Shown here one piece after another: positions 25,648-36,128 of a stretch of DNA of 64,000 nucleotides. Position numbers and translations under genes: made by a program. Position 1 is the first letter of the stretch; each line of letters starts with the position of its first letter. The stretch lies in the NCBI RefSeq assembly GCF_006547145.1, contig NZ_CP041244.1, forward strand, positions 1,178,001 through 1,242,000, read 5' to 3'. Origin of the DNA: Actinomadura sp. WMMA1423. GTDB lineage: Bacteria; Actinomycetota; Actinomycetes; Streptosporangiales; Streptosporangiaceae. The notes beneath the pieces were generated by a model, which did no database searches, was not told where the DNA came from, and saw only the letters and a program-made list of their open reading frames with translations.

Positions 25648-26448
25648 CTAGCGGCCTTCGAAGCGCGGGGGGCGCCGCTCGGCGAACGCGGCCCTGCCCT
25701 CGGCGAAGTCGGCGCTGCCGAACAGGGCGGTCTGCTCCTCCCGCTCGGCCTCCAGCAGGCTCTCCAGGCTCTGGCCGGTGCGGGCGAGGAGGCGCTTGGC
25801 GGCGGCGACCGACAGCGGGGCGAGCGCGGCGGCCTCGGCGGCGAGCTCCAGGGCCGCCTCCAGGGCGGCGCCGGGCGGGGCGAGGGAGTCGGCCAAGCCG
25901 ATCTCGTAGGCGCGCGGTGCGGGCACGGTCCGCCCGAACACCAGCATCTCCTTGGCGCGGCCCATGCCGACGCGCTGCGGGAGGGTCCAGAGCAGCCCGC
26001 CGTCGGCGACGAGCCCGACCCTGCCGAACGCGGCGACGAACCGGGCGTCCTCGGCGGCGACCACGTGGTCGCACACGGCGGCGAGGGACACCCCGAGCCC
26101 TGCCGCGGCCCCCTCGACCGCCGCGACGAACGGCGTCCCGCAGGTGGTGATGATCCGGGCGGCCTCGTGCACCGGGTCGAGCCGCGCGCGGACGGCCTCC
26201 GGGCCGGCGCCCTCCATCGAGCGGACGTCGCCGCCCGCCGAGAACGTCCCCCCGGCGCCGGTCAGCACGACGGCCCGGATACCGGGGTCGTCCGCCGCGC
26301 GGCGCACCTCCTCCAGGAGCCGCTCGCGCATCGGGATGTCGATCGCGTTGCGGGCCTCGGGCCGGTTCAGCGTGACCACCCGCGCCGGGCCCTGGTCGGC
26401 GGTGGTGACCACGGAGCCGCGCGGCGGTTCGGAGTCCCGGTCGTCCAT
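25648..26448 (-). CDS. Enoyl-CoA hydratase/isomerase (crotonase)
   Basis: 266 aa from ATG 26448, preceded by CAGGAGGG. Crotonase motifs: NRPEARNAIDIPM, GAGGTFSAGGDVRSM and a FVAAVEGAAAGLGVSLA loop. It is first in the leftward CoA operon. The upstream 60 bases contain an AT-rich patch (26459-26480, TTTTTTATACGATATG) that is unusual for this genome and probably the promoter, facing the gntR gene end. Confidence 0.88.
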   Translation of the reverse strand: MDDRDSEPPRGSVVTTADQGPARVVTLNRPEARNAIDIPMRERLLEEVRRAADDPGIRAVVLTGAGGTFSAGGDVRSMEGAGPEAVRARLDPVHEAARIITTCGTPFVAAVEGAAAGLGVSLAAVCDHVVAAEDARFVAAFGRVGLVADGGLLWTLPQRVGMGRAKEMLVFGRTVPAPRAYEIGLADSLAPPGAALEAALELAAEAAALAPLSVAAAKRLLARTGQSLESLLEAEREEQTALFGSADFAEGRAAFAERRPPRFEGR

Positions 26449-26513
26449 CAACCCTCCTGAAAATTTTTTATACGATATGCGAGGCCCGGAGACCGGCGAA
26501 AGGGGGCCCGGTG

Positions 26514-27209
26514 TCAGGCGGGCTGCTCGTCCCAGAAGCCCTGCGCCTCCAGGTGCACCACGAGCAGGGCCCCCGCGTGCCGGATGTGGGCGCGCATCGC
26601 CTGCCGCGCGGCGTCGCCGTCCCCCGCCCGCAGCGCGGCGAGGACGAGGCGGTGGTCGTCGACCGAGGCCTGCGTCCAGCCCTCGATGCTGGAGTAGAAG
26701 CGGCGCGGGGCGTAGCGCACCACGAGCTGGAGCAGCCAGGACGTCTTGGGCGAGTCCGCGCACAGGTTGACGGTCCGGTGGAACTGGTGGTTGGCGCGCT
26801 CGATGGCGGCCGAGTCGCGGGTCCGGGACGCCTCCTCCAGGAGGGCCTGCGTCCGGTCGAGCGACTCCAGCTCCGCACCGGTGATCCTCGCGGCGGCGCG
26901 GGCGGCGAGCTCCCCGGCGAAGTACGCCTGGGCCTCGAACAGGTCCTGGACGTCCTGCCGGGTGAGCGGCGCCGGCATGAACCCGCGCCGCGGCTCCAGC
27001 GTGACGAAGCCCTCGCCGCGCAGCGACAGCAGGGCCTCCCGGACGGGGGTGACGCTGATCCCGAGATCCTCGGCGATGCGCTCCAGGCGGAGGAACTCCC
27101 CGTGCCTGACCTGGCCCGACATGATGAGCTCGCGGACGTAGGCGGCCACCTCGTCGCTCAGCTGGCGGCGCCTGCCGAGGACCCGGTCACCGGAAATCGC
27201 CACTCTCAT
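26514..27209 (-). CDS. GntR/FadR-type (FCD domain) regulator
   Basis: 231 aa. N-terminal winged HTH (LERIAEDLGISVTPVREALLSL, about residues 42-63) and an all-helical FCD ligand domain (ANHQFHRTVNLCA and DDHRLVLAALRAGDGDAARQAM carry the usual Asp/His residues). FCD regulators sense organic acids or acyl-CoA and usually repress neighbours. Here it lies between a leftward CoA-transferase operon and a rightward ACAD, so control of both is likely. Confidence 0.88.
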   Translation of the reverse strand: MRVAISGDRVLGRRRQLSDEVAAYVRELIMSGQVRHGEFLRLERIAEDLGISVTPVREALLSLRGEGFVTLEPRRGFMPAPLTRQDVQDLFEAQAYFAGELAARAAARITGAELESLDRTQALLEEASRTRDSAAIERANHQFHRTVNLCADSPKTSWLLQLVVRYAPRRFYSSIEGWTQASVDDHRLVLAALRAGDGDAARQAMRAHIRHAGALLVVHLEAQGFWDEQPA

Positions 27210-27269
27210 CGTCTCCCCGTGCGCCTCGTGGTGGGTTCACATTATGGACGGGCGGGTCCCCGCCGGCCG

Positions 27270-27305
27270 TTGACACCCGGTAGTTTCCTATCAAATATAT
27301 GAAAT
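27270..27305 (+). promoter_or_regulatory. Sigma-70-like promoter with AT-rich operator-like patch before the acyl-CoA dehydrogenase
   Basis: TTGACA (27270-27275) is followed after 17 bases by AAATAT (27293-27298). The -10 lies in a markedly AT-rich stretch, TATCAAATATATGAAAT (27289-27305), a plausible site for the neighbouring GntR protein. The start codon is 25-30 bases further on with GGAGGAGGG as ribosome site. Confidence 0.45.
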
Positions 27306-27329
27306 CCGAGACCGGAGGAGGGCGGGGCC

Positions 27330-28481
27330 GTGTTCACGCTCAGCGACGAGGAGCGCGCCATCGTCGAGGTCGTCGCGGACTTCGTCGACCGGGAGGTCCG
27401 CCCGGTCGCCCGGGACCTGGAGCACGAGGGCGCCTATCCGGCCCGCCTCATCGACCGCATGAAGCAGCTCGGCGTCTTCGGGCTCGCCGTGCCCGAGCCG
27501 TACGGCGACGTGAGCGTCTCCAAGGCCTGCTACGCGCTCGTCACCGAGGAGCTGGCGCGCGGCTGGATGACGCTCGCGGGCGCGTTCGGCGGTCACACGG
27601 TCGTCTCCCACCTGCTCGCCGTGTACGGCACCGAGGAGCAGAAGGCCCGCTACCTGCCCCGGATGGCGACCGGCGAGCTGCGCGCCACGATGGCGCTCAC
27701 CGAGCCGTCCGGCGGCTCGGACCTCCAGGCCATGGCGACGACCGCGCGCCGGGACGGGGACCGCTACCGCGTCGACGGCGCCAAGATGTGGATCACCAAC
27801 GCGCGCACGTCCGGCCTGATCGCGCTGATGTGCAAGACCGACCCCGACGCGTCCCCCCGGCACCGGGGCATCAGCATCCTCCTCGTGGAGAAGGGGCCGG
27901 GCCTGACCGTCTCCCGCGACCTGCCGAAGCTCGGCTACAAGGGCGTGGAGAGCTGCGAGCTGTCCTTCGACGGCCACGAGGCGCCGCTCGACGCCGTGCT
28001 CGGCGGCGAGGAGGGGCGCGGCTTCGCCCAGATGATGCGCGGCCTGGAGGTCGGCCGCATCCAGGTCGCGGCGCGCGCGCTCGGGGTCGGGCGCGCCGCC
28101 CTCGAGGACTCCCTGCGCTACGCCCAGCAGCGCGAGGCCTTCGGCAGGCCGATCTGGCAGCACCAGTCCATCGGCAACTACCTCGCCGACATGGCCACCC
28201 AGCTCCGCGCCGCCCGGCTGCTCACCCTCGACGCCGCCGAGCGCCTGGACGCGGGCGAGCGCTGCGACATGGAGGCGGGGATGGCCAAGCTGTACGCCTC
28301 GGAGGCGGCGATGCAGATCGCCCTGAACGCGGTCCGCATCCACGGCGCGGCCGGATACTCCACCGAGTTCGACGTCGAGCGCTACTTCCGGGACGCCCCG
28401 CTGATGATCGTCGGCGAGGGGACCAACGAGATCCAGCGCAACGTGATCGTCAAGCAGCTAGTCGAGCGCCACCGGGTCTAG
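27330..28481 (+). CDS. Acyl-CoA dehydrogenase
   Basis: 383 aa from GTG 27330, with GGAGGAGGG about 8-10 bases upstream. ACAD marks: MALTEPSGGSDLQAM, KMWITNARTSGLI, QQREAFGRPIWQHQ and IVGEGTNEIQRNV. It is a paralogue of the ACAD at 24457-25635, with similar length and motif order, and both flank the same GntR gene; they may act on related substrates or at two steps of one pathway. It converges on the second glycerol kinase gene 13 bases away with no hairpin between. Confidence 0.9.
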   Translation: MFTLSDEERAIVEVVADFVDREVRPVARDLEHEGAYPARLIDRMKQLGVFGLAVPEPYGDVSVSKACYALVTEELARGWMTLAGAFGGHTVVSHLLAVYGTEEQKARYLPRMATGELRATMALTEPSGGSDLQAMATTARRDGDRYRVDGAKMWITNARTSGLIALMCKTDPDASPRHRGISILLVEKGPGLTVSRDLPKLGYKGVESCELSFDGHEAPLDAVLGGEEGRGFAQMMRGLEVGRIQVAARALGVGRAALEDSLRYAQQREAFGRPIWQHQSIGNYLADMATQLRAARLLTLDAAERLDAGERCDMEAGMAKLYASEAAMQIALNAVRIHGAAGYSTEFDVERYFRDAPLMIVGEGTNEIQRNVIVKQLVERHRV

Positions 28482-28494
28482 GGCGCGGCCACGT

Positions 28495-30021
28495 CTAGGG
28501 CGCGGCGGCCGGGTCCTCTCCCGCGCGGATCCAGTCGAACGTGCGCTCCACCGCGCGCTGCCAGTTGTCGTACTCGGCGGCGCGCCGCGCGGGCTCCATC
28601 GCCGGGACCCAGCGGGCCGCGCGGTGCCAGTTGCGCCGCAGCCCTTCGAGCCCCGCCCAGTAGCCGACCGCGAGCCCGGCGGCGTAGGCGGCGCCGAGCG
28701 ACACCGTCTCCACCACCATCGGCCGCGCCACCGGCACGTTCAGCACGTCGGCGACCATCTGCATGACCAGGTTGTCGGACGTCATGCCGCCGTCGGCCTT
28801 CAGCTCCTTCAGCGAGAGGCCGGAGTCGGCGTTCATCGCGTCCACGACCTCGCGCGTCTGCCAGCCCGTGGCCTCCAGCACCGCCCGCGCCAGGTGCCCC
28901 TTGGTGATGTAGGAGGTCAGGCCGACGATGATGCCCCGCGCCTCGCTGCGCCAGTGCGGGGCGAACAGCCCGGAGAACGCCGGGACGATGTAGCAGCCGC
29001 CGTTGTCGTCGACGGTCCGGGCGAGGGTCTCGATCTCCGGGGCCGTGGAGATCAGCCCGAGGCCGTCCCGGAACCACTGGACGAGCGCGCCGGTGATCGC
29101 GATCGAGCCCTCCAGCGCGTACACGGCGGGCTCGTCACCGATCTTGTAGCCGACGGTCGTGAGCAGCCCGTTGTCCGACTTCACCGGCGTCGTGCCGGTG
29201 TTCATCAGCAGGAACGCGCCCGTCCCGTAGGTGCACTTGGTCTCCCCCGGCGAGAAGCACGTCTGGCCGAACAGCGCGGCCTGCTGGTCGCCGAGCGCGG
29301 CGCCGATGCGCACGCCGGGGAACACCCGGCGCGCCGTGCCGTAGGTCTCGGTGGACGAGCGGATCTCCGGCAGCATCGCCTTCGGCACGCCGAAGAAGTC
29401 GAGCAGGCCGTCGTCCCAGCTCAGCGTGTGCAGGTCCATCAGCAGCGTGCGGCTGGCGTTGGTGACGTCGGTGACGTGGACGCCGCCGTCGACGCCGCCG
29501 CTGAGGTTCCAGATCAGCCAGCTCTCCATCGTGCCGAACAGGACCTCGCCGCGCTCGGCGCGCTCCCGCAGGCCCGGCGTGTGGTCCAGCATCCAGCGGA
29601 CGCGCGGGGCCGAGAAATAGGTGGCCAGCGGCAGGCCGCTGCGCTCGGTGACCATCGCGGCGCCCGGGGCGCGGGAGAGCTCGTCCACGAGCGGGCCGGT
29701 CCGCATGTCCTGCCAGACGATCGCGCGGCCGATCGGGACGCCGGTCAGCCGGTCCCACAGGACGGTCGTCTCCCGCTGGTTGGCGATCCCGACCGCCGCG
29801 ACCTGGCCGGGCGTCGCGCCCGCCTGGGCGAGGGCCTCCGGGGCGATCCGCTCCAGGTTGCGCCAGATCTCCATCGGGTCGTGCTCGACCCAGCCGGGCT
29901 TCGGGAAGTGCTGCCGGTGCTCGCGCTGCGCCACCGACACCAGCCGGCCGCCGTGGTCGAACAGGATGCACCGGGTGGACGTGGTGCCCTGGTCGATCGA
30001 CATGACGTACCGTTCGGTCAC
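28495..30021 (-). CDS. glpK: Glycerol kinase (second copy)
   Basis: 508 aa from GTG 30021, with GGGGGAGGGGG about 6 bases upstream. FGGY kinase: [37 protein letters not shown], and the [10 protein letters not shown] and DGGMTSDNL motifs. It makes glycerol 3-phosphate from glycerol and ATP. It is paralogous to glpK at 31958-33478, with about the same length and motif layout. It lies 57 bases after the IclR regulator on the same strand, so gylR-glpK2 may be one unit. Confidence 0.93.
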   Translation of the reverse strand: MTERYVMSIDQGTTSTRCILFDHGGRLVSVAQREHRQHFPKPGWVEHDPMEIWRNLERIAPEALAQAGATPGQVAAVGIANQRETTVLWDRLTGVPIGRAIVWQDMRTGPLVDELSRAPGAAMVTERSGLPLATYFSAPRVRWMLDHTPGLRERAERGEVLFGTMESWLIWNLSGGVDGGVHVTDVTNASRTLLMDLHTLSWDDGLLDFFGVPKAMLPEIRSSTETYGTARRVFPGVRIGAALGDQQAALFGQTCFSPGETKCTYGTGAFLLMNTGTTPVKSDNGLLTTVGYKIGDEPAVYALEGSIAITGALVQWFRDGLGLISTAPEIETLARTVDDNGGCYIVPAFSGLFAPHWRSEARGIIVGLTSYITKGHLARAVLEATGWQTREVVDAMNADSGLSLKELKADGGMTSDNLVMQMVADVLNVPVARPMVVETVSLGAAYAAGLAVGYWAGLEGLRRNWHRAARWVPAMEPARRAAEYDNWQRAVERTFDWIRAGEDPAAAP

Positions 30022-30078
30022 GGCCGGCCCCCTCCCCCGGGGCGCGCCTCCCCGCACCGCCGTGCGGGCGGCGGCGGG

Positions 30079-30846
30079 TCACCAGCGCGATCCACCGAGG
30101 TCCCTGGAGACGGCGCGGGCGGCGTCGCGCACGTAGGCCACGAGCCTCGGGTCGGGGACGCGGCGGGAGTCGCAGATCCGCTCGACCGCGCCGGAGATGC
30201 CGATGGCCCCGACGACGAGCCCCCCGTGCCCGCGGATCGGCGCGGCGATGCCGGCCTCGCCGATGGACAGTTCCTCGGTCTCGGCGGCCCAGCCGTTCTC
30301 CCGGACGCGGGTGGCGGCCCGTGCGAGTTCCCTGGGGTCGGTGATGGTGCGCCTGCAGTAGGACTCGAGGACGGTGTCGCGGATGGACGCCGCCGCGTTG
30401 GCGTCGTGCGCGAGCAGCGCCTTGCCGAGCGCGGTGGCGTGCAGCGGCAGCAGCGAGCCGACGTCCATCGCCTGGAGCGTGTCGTCCGGGCGGAACACGT
30501 GGTGGACGACCAGGACCCTGCCCTCCAGCAGCGTCCCGATCCGGACGGCCTCACCGCTGCGCGAGGCGAGCGCGTCGGCCCAGTTGATCGCGCGCGACCG
30601 CAGCTCGTTGACGTCCAGGTAGCTCGTGCCGAGGTGCAGCAGGGCCGCGCCGAGCTGGTACTTGCCGGTGCCGCCGTCCTGCTCGACGAAGCCGACGCGC
30701 TCCAGCGTGCGCAGGATGCCGTGCGCGGTGCCCCGGGCGAGGCCCAGCGAACTGGCGATCTCCCCGACCCCGAGCCGGCCCGAGCTCGCCGCCAGCAGGC
30801 GCAGGATCGCGGCCGCCCGCTCGATCGACTGCACAGGTCCGGGCAT
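30079..30846 (-). CDS. gylR: IclR-family glycerol operon regulator, GylR-like
   Basis: 255 aa. N-terminal winged HTH (GVGEIASSLGLARGTAHGIL, about residues 26-45) and C-terminal IclR effector domain (LLPLHATALGKALLA, AAPIRGHGGLVVGAIGISG). In Streptomyces, GylR of this family controls the glycerol operon. Here the gene is divergent from glpF-glpK-glpD, with a 17-bp palindrome 29 bases before its start, which fits autorepression and control of glpF. The effector is presumably glycerol or glycerol 3-phosphate. Confidence 0.88.
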   Translation of the reverse strand: MPGPVQSIERAAAILRLLAASSGRLGVGEIASSLGLARGTAHGILRTLERVGFVEQDGGTGKYQLGAALLHLGTSYLDVNELRSRAINWADALASRSGEAVRIGTLLEGRVLVVHHVFRPDDTLQAMDVGSLLPLHATALGKALLAHDANAAASIRDTVLESYCRRTITDPRELARAATRVRENGWAAETEELSIGEAGIAAPIRGHGGLVVGAIGISGAVERICDSRRVPDPRLVAYVRDAARAVSRDLGGSRW

Positions 30847-30874
30847 GGACCCGATGGTAGGTCGCCCGGCAGGG

Positions 30875-30891
30875 TGCCGACAATGTCGGCA
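30875..30891. promoter_or_regulatory. GylR operator, perfect 17-bp palindrome
   Basis: TGCCGACAATGTCGGCA, a perfect inverted repeat around a central base, 29 bases before the gylR start. Confidence 0.7.
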
Positions 30892-30988
30892 GCCGCCGCA
30901 TTCAGCGTCCCATGCGCCCCGAGCTGCCCGGATTCTGTGATCTGGTGCACATGGTGGAGGGTAACCGCCGCCGGGCTACGACGAAAGT

Positions 30989-31005
30989 GTTCGACATTGT
31001 CGGCA
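30989..31005. promoter_or_regulatory. GylR operator, second partial copy near glpF
   Basis: GTTCGACATTGTCGGCA matches the reverse strand of the first site at 14 of 17 positions, with only the first three bases different. It lies 88 bases before glpF. Two sites in one divergent region support regulator binding, possibly cooperative. Confidence 0.65.
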
Positions 31006-31092
31006 CGCTCCCGTTGTCAGGCGGTTCGTCCCGGCTTACCGTCCAGCCAACCTCACGGGACCCCTGACCACCCCACCTGCCGAGGAGCACCC

Positions 31093-31920
<828 letters not shown>

Positions 31921-31957
31921 ACCGTCCCGTCCACCACGACCCCAGGAGAGCGCACGC

Positions 31958-33478
31958 ATGGCTGACTTCGTCGGGGCCCTCGACCAGGGCACGACCAGCA
32001 CCCGATTCATGATCTTCGACCACGGCGGCAACGAGGTCGCCCGCCACCAGCTCGAGCACGAGCAGATCCTGCCCCGGGCGGGCTGGGTCGAGCACGACCC
32101 GACCGAGATCTGGGAGCGGACCCGCTCGGTCGTGCAGTCCGCGCTGAACAAGGCGAACCTGAGCCACACCGACCTGGCCGCGTTCGGCATCACCAACCAG
32201 CGCGAGACGACCGTGGTGTGGAACCGGCGCACCGGCCGCCCCTACTACAACGCGATCGTCTGGCAGGACACCCGCACCGACCGCATCGCCGCGGCGCTGG
32301 AGCGCGACGGCAAGGGCGACGTCATCCGCCGCAAGGCGGGCCTCCCGCCGGCCACGTACTTCTCCGGCGGCAAGATCCAGTGGATCCTGGAGAACGTCGA
32401 CGGGGTCCGCGAGGCCGCCGAGAACGGCGACGCCATCTTCGGTACGACCGACTCGTGGGTGCTGTGGAACCTCACCGGCGGGACCGACGGGGGCGTGCAC
32501 GTCACCGACCCGACCAACGCCAGCCGGACCATGCTCATGGACCTGGAGACCCTGTCCTGGGACGACGAGCTCCTGTCGTTCTTCGGGATCCCGCGCTCCA
32601 TGCTCCCGGAGATCAAGCCGTCCTCGGCGCCCGGCGGTTACGGGGCGACCCGCGCGAACGGTCCGCTCGGCGGCGAAGTCCCGCTGACCGCGGCGCTCGG
32701 CGACCAGCAGGCCGCGACCGTGGGGCAGGTGTGCTTCTCGCCCGGCGAGGCCAAGAACACCTACGGCACCGGCAACTTCCTCCTGCTCAACACCGGCGAG
32801 GAACTCGTCCGCTCCAAGAGCGGGCTGCTGACGACCGTCTGCTACCAGTTCGGATCCGAGAAGCCGGTGTACGCGCTGGAGGGTTCGATCGCGGTGACGG
32901 GGTCGGCGGTGCAGTGGCTGCGCGACCAGCTCGGCATCATCTCCGGCGCCGCGCAGAGCGAATCGCTGGCCCGCCAGGTCGACGACAACGGCGGCGTCTA
33001 CTTCGTCCCCGCCTTCTCCGGCCTGTTCGCCCCCTACTGGCGATCCGACGCCCGCGGCGCCATCGTCGGCCTCTCGCGCTACAACACCAACGCCCACCTC
33101 GCCCGCGCCACCCTGGAATCCATCTGCTACCAGTCCCGCGACGTCGTCGAAGCCATGCGCGAAGACTCCGGCGTCTCCCTGGACGTCCTCAAAGTCGACG
33201 GCGGCGTCACCGCCAACGAACTGTGCATGCAACTCCAGGCCGACATCCTCGGCGTCCCGGTCTCGCGACCCGTCGTCGCCGAGACCACCGCCCTGGGCGC
33301 CGCCTACGCCGCCGGCCTCGCCGTCGGATTCTGGAACACCACCGACGAACTCCGCCAGAACTGGAACGAGGACAAACGCTGGCACCCCACCTGGAACGAA
33401 GACCAGCGACGCGACGGCTACGCCGCCTGGAAGAAGGCCGTCGACCGGACCCTCGACTGGGTCGACCTGAGCGACTGA
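31958..33478 (+). CDS. glpK: Glycerol kinase (operon copy)
   Basis: 506 aa with GGAGAG before the ATG. FGGY motifs as in the other copy: [55 protein letters not shown]. Codon use changes within the gene: up to about 32950 Glu is mostly GAG, while from about 33100 to the stop GAA, AAA and NNC codons are common (for example the GAA codons in [15 protein letters not shown]). This suggests that the 3' third was exchanged by recombination. The protein looks intact. Confidence 0.94.
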   Translation: MADFVGALDQGTTSTRFMIFDHGGNEVARHQLEHEQILPRAGWVEHDPTEIWERTRSVVQSALNKANLSHTDLAAFGITNQRETTVVWNRRTGRPYYNAIVWQDTRTDRIAAALERDGKGDVIRRKAGLPPATYFSGGKIQWILENVDGVREAAENGDAIFGTTDSWVLWNLTGGTDGGVHVTDPTNASRTMLMDLETLSWDDELLSFFGIPRSMLPEIKPSSAPGGYGATRANGPLGGEVPLTAALGDQQAATVGQVCFSPGEAKNTYGTGNFLLLNTGEELVRSKSGLLTTVCYQFGSEKPVYALEGSIAVTGSAVQWLRDQLGIISGAAQSESLARQVDDNGGVYFVPAFSGLFAPYWRSDARGAIVGLSRYNTNAHLARATLESICYQSRDVVEAMREDSGVSLDVLKVDGGVTANELCMQLQADILGVPVSRPVVAETTALGAAYAAGLAVGFWNTTDELRQNWNEDKRWHPTWNEDQRRDGYAAWKKAVDRTLDWVDLSD

Positions 33479-33641
33479 GCGGGACGGCACCGCCCGGTCC
33501 CCCGGAGGGAACGCGCGGCACCTGACGCCGAACGCTCTTCGCCGGGATGCGGCGGGACGTCCACCTGGACGCCCTCCGGGCGACGGCCCGCCGCAACCCG
33601 GCCGCAGGACACTCGATCTGACCTCTCTTCGGGAGCATGCA

Positions 33642-35306
33642 GTGACATCCGTAGCCCTCGGCCCGCGGTACCGCGAGGACACCCTGCGGGACCTCGCGGA
33701 GGCAGAGTTCGACGTCGTGGTCGTCGGCGGCGGCATCGTCGGCGCCGGCGCGGCGCTCGACGCGATCTCGCGGGGCCTGTCCGTCGCCCTCGTGGAGGCG
33801 CGGGACTGGGCGGCCGGCACGTCCAGCCGGTCCAGCAAACTGATCCACGGCGGGCTGCGCTACCTCGAGCAGCGCGACTTCGGGCTGGTCAGGGAGGCGC
33901 TGCGCGAGCGCGGCCTGCTGCTCCAGCGGCTCGCGCCGCACCTGGTGCGCCCCGTCCGGTTCCTCTACCCGCTGCGCAACCGGGTCTGGGAGCGGGCCTA
34001 CGTCAGCGCGGGCGTGACCCTGTACGACTCGATGGGCGGCGCGCGGTCGCTGCCCCGGCACCGCCAGCTCACGCGGCGGGCCGCGCTGCGGGAGGCCCCG
34101 GCGCTGCGGTCGGACGCGCTGGTCGGCGCCGTCCAGTACTACGACGCGCAGGTCGACGACGCCCGCTACACGATGATGGTCGCCCGCACCGCGGCCCAGT
34201 ACGGCGCGAAGGTGGCCACCCGCGCCGAGGTGACGGGGTTCCTGCGCGAGGGCGAGCGGGTGACCGGCGTCCGCGTCCTGGACCTGGAGGGCGACCGGGA
34301 GATCTCCGTCCGGGCCCGGAGCGTGGTGTGCGCGACCGGGGTGTGGACGGACGGTGCCCAGGCGATGACCGGGTCGCGGGCCGCCTTCGGCGTACGGGCG
34401 TCCAAGGGAGTCCACCTCGTCGTGCCCCGCGACCGGATCCCGATGGGCACCGGGCTGATCACGCGGACGTCCAAGAGCGTCCTGTTCATCATCCCGTGGG
34501 GGCGGCACTGGCTCGTCGGCACGACCGACACCCCGCACGACCGCGGCCCCGACGAGCCCGTCGCCGAGCACACCGACATCGGCTACCTCCTGGAGCAGGC
34601 GAACGCCGTCCTGCGGACGCCGCTCACGCACGACGACATCGAGGGCGTCTACGCGGGCCTGCGGCCGCTGCTGTCCGGCGAGATGGACGACACCACGCGC
34701 CTGTCGCGCGAGCACGCCGTCGCCGAGCCGGTGCCCGGCCTCGTCGTCGTCACCGGCGGGAAGTTCACCACCTACCGCGTGATGGCGCGGGACGCGGTCG
34801 ACGTCGTCGCCGAGGGCCTCGACGACTCGGTCCCCGCGTCGGTCACCGGCCGGCTGCCGATCCTCGGCGCCAACGGGTACGAGGTGCTGTGGAACGAGCG
34901 GCGCCGGCTCGCCGCCGAGTCCGGCCTGCACGTCGCGCGGATCGAGCACCTGCTGCACCGGTACGGGTCGTGCGCCCGGGAGGTCCTGGCCCTGGTCGCC
35001 GGCGACCAGGCGCTCGGCGCCCCCGTCCCCGGCGCCGAGGACTACCTGTGCGCCGAGGCCGTCTACGCGGTGACGCACGAGGGCGCGCTGCACCTGGAGG
35101 ACGTCCTCTCGCGGCGGCTGCGCATCTCGATCGAGGAATGGGACGGCGGCGCCGCCGCGGCGGCCCGCGTCGCCGAACTCGTCGCGCCCTGGCTGGGCTG
35201 GGACGGCGAGCGGGTGAGCGGCGAGGTCAAGCGGTATCTCCGGCAGGTCGCGGCGGAGCGCCGCGGCGGTCCCGCGGTCGAGGAGGCGCCGGTCACCGCC
35301 GCCTAG
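33642..35306 (+). CDS. glpD: Aerobic glycerol-3-phosphate dehydrogenase
   Basis: 554 aa from GTG 33642, with CGGGAG 6 bases upstream. FAD-binding GxGxxG in VVVVGGGIVGAGAALDA, then GTSSRSSKLIHGGLRYLEQ, a GlpD signature, and the C-terminal domain that begins near YEVLWNERRRL. Membrane-associated enzyme that oxidises glycerol 3-phosphate to dihydroxyacetone phosphate, giving electrons to quinone. It completes the glpFKD set; 163 bases of non-coding sequence separate it from glpK. Its stop overlaps the convergent MaoC gene stop by 4 bases. Confidence 0.93.
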   Translation: MTSVALGPRYREDTLRDLAEAEFDVVVVGGGIVGAGAALDAISRGLSVALVEARDWAAGTSSRSSKLIHGGLRYLEQRDFGLVREALRERGLLLQRLAPHLVRPVRFLYPLRNRVWERAYVSAGVTLYDSMGGARSLPRHRQLTRRAALREAPALRSDALVGAVQYYDAQVDDARYTMMVARTAAQYGAKVATRAEVTGFLREGERVTGVRVLDLEGDREISVRARSVVCATGVWTDGAQAMTGSRAAFGVRASKGVHLVVPRDRIPMGTGLITRTSKSVLFIIPWGRHWLVGTTDTPHDRGPDEPVAEHTDIGYLLEQANAVLRTPLTHDDIEGVYAGLRPLLSGEMDDTTRLSREHAVAEPVPGLVVVTGGKFTTYRVMARDAVDVVAEGLDDSVPASVTGRLPILGANGYEVLWNERRRLAAESGLHVARIEHLLHRYGSCAREVLALVAGDQALGAPVPGAEDYLCAEAVYAVTHEGALHLEDVLSRRLRISIEEWDGGAAAAARVAELVAPWLGWDGERVSGEVKRYLRQVAAERRGGPAVEEAPVTAA

Positions 35307-36109
35307 GCGAAGGTGGCGGTCATGGCCGTGACGTCGCCCGGCGCGTGGACGGAGAGGGTGCCGTCCGGGGATCCGGCCGCGACGAACGGCTGCCGCGCGT
35401 AGACGGGCCTGCGGGCGCGGAACGACAGTTCGCGCACCTTCAGGCCCGCCCGGCGCGGCAGTTCCAGGCACAGGATCGCGAGCAGCGGCCCGTGGACGAC
35501 GAGGCCGGCGTGCCCTTCCACCTCGGTCGCGTACGCCTCGTCGTAGTGGATGCGGTGGGCGTTGTAGGTGAGGGCGCTGAACCGGAACAGCATGACCGGA
35601 TCGGCGGCCGTCCGGAGCGTCCACGGTGCGTCCACGTCGGGCGCCTCGAACGCCGGCCGCTCGGGACCGGGCGCCGCGCCACCGCTTCGGTAGACGAGAT
35701 CCTGCTCCTCGACCGCGATCTCGGCGCCGTCCCGCACGAAGGTGTGCCGGACGGTCACGAACAGCATCTCCCCGCTGCGTCCGCGCTTCACGGCGGTGGA
35801 GGCGAGTTCCGCCCGGCGCGTCACGGCGTCCCCGGCGCGGAGCGGCTCGTGGATCCGGAACCTCCCACCCGCGAACATGCGGCGCCGGTCGGGCATCGGC
35901 GGGAGGAACCGCCCCTCGCGCGGATGCCCGTCCGGCCCGAGCTCCCGCCGCGCGGGCCGTTCGAGGAAGTGCAGCCACTGCCAGAGGGGCGGCAGCTCCT
36001 CCCCCGGCGGCTCGACGTCGAGCACCCCGGCCAGGGCCTCCGCCGGCCCTGCTCCGATGACCTCGGTCGTCTCCTGCGGTTCCGGGGCCCACCCCGCGAT
36101 GTCGATCAC
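35303..36109 (-). CDS. HTD2/MaoC-like hydroxyacyl-thioester dehydratase
   Basis: 268 aa. The N-terminal half is a degenerate hotdog domain (LPPLWQWLHFL, MFAGGRFRIHEPLRAGD); the C-terminal half has FSALTYNAHRIHYDEAYA followed by GLVVHGPLLA, the hydratase-2 motif with catalytic Asp/His. Related proteins include mitochondrial HTD2 and actinobacterial mesaconyl/itaconyl-CoA hydratases. Likely reaction: reversible hydration of an enoyl thioester. It is followed upstream on the same strand by an unrelated SDR. Confidence 0.8.
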   Translation of the reverse strand: MIDIAGWAPEPQETTEVIGAGPAEALAGVLDVEPPGEELPPLWQWLHFLERPARRELGPDGHPREGRFLPPMPDRRRMFAGGRFRIHEPLRAGDAVTRRAELASTAVKRGRSGEMLFVTVRHTFVRDGAEIAVEEQDLVYRSGGAAPGPERPAFEAPDVDAPWTLRTAADPVMLFRFSALTYNAHRIHYDEAYATEVEGHAGLVVHGPLLAILCLELPRRAGLKVRELSFRARRPVYARQPFVAAGSPDGTLSVHAPGDVTAMTATFA

Positions 36110-36128
36110 GGCCCCATCGTCGCAGGCG

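Noticed and set aside
26459..27305. One common GntR consensus linking the two AT-rich patches
   Set aside because: Alignments on both strands share only CATAT-like pieces, too little to define a motif.
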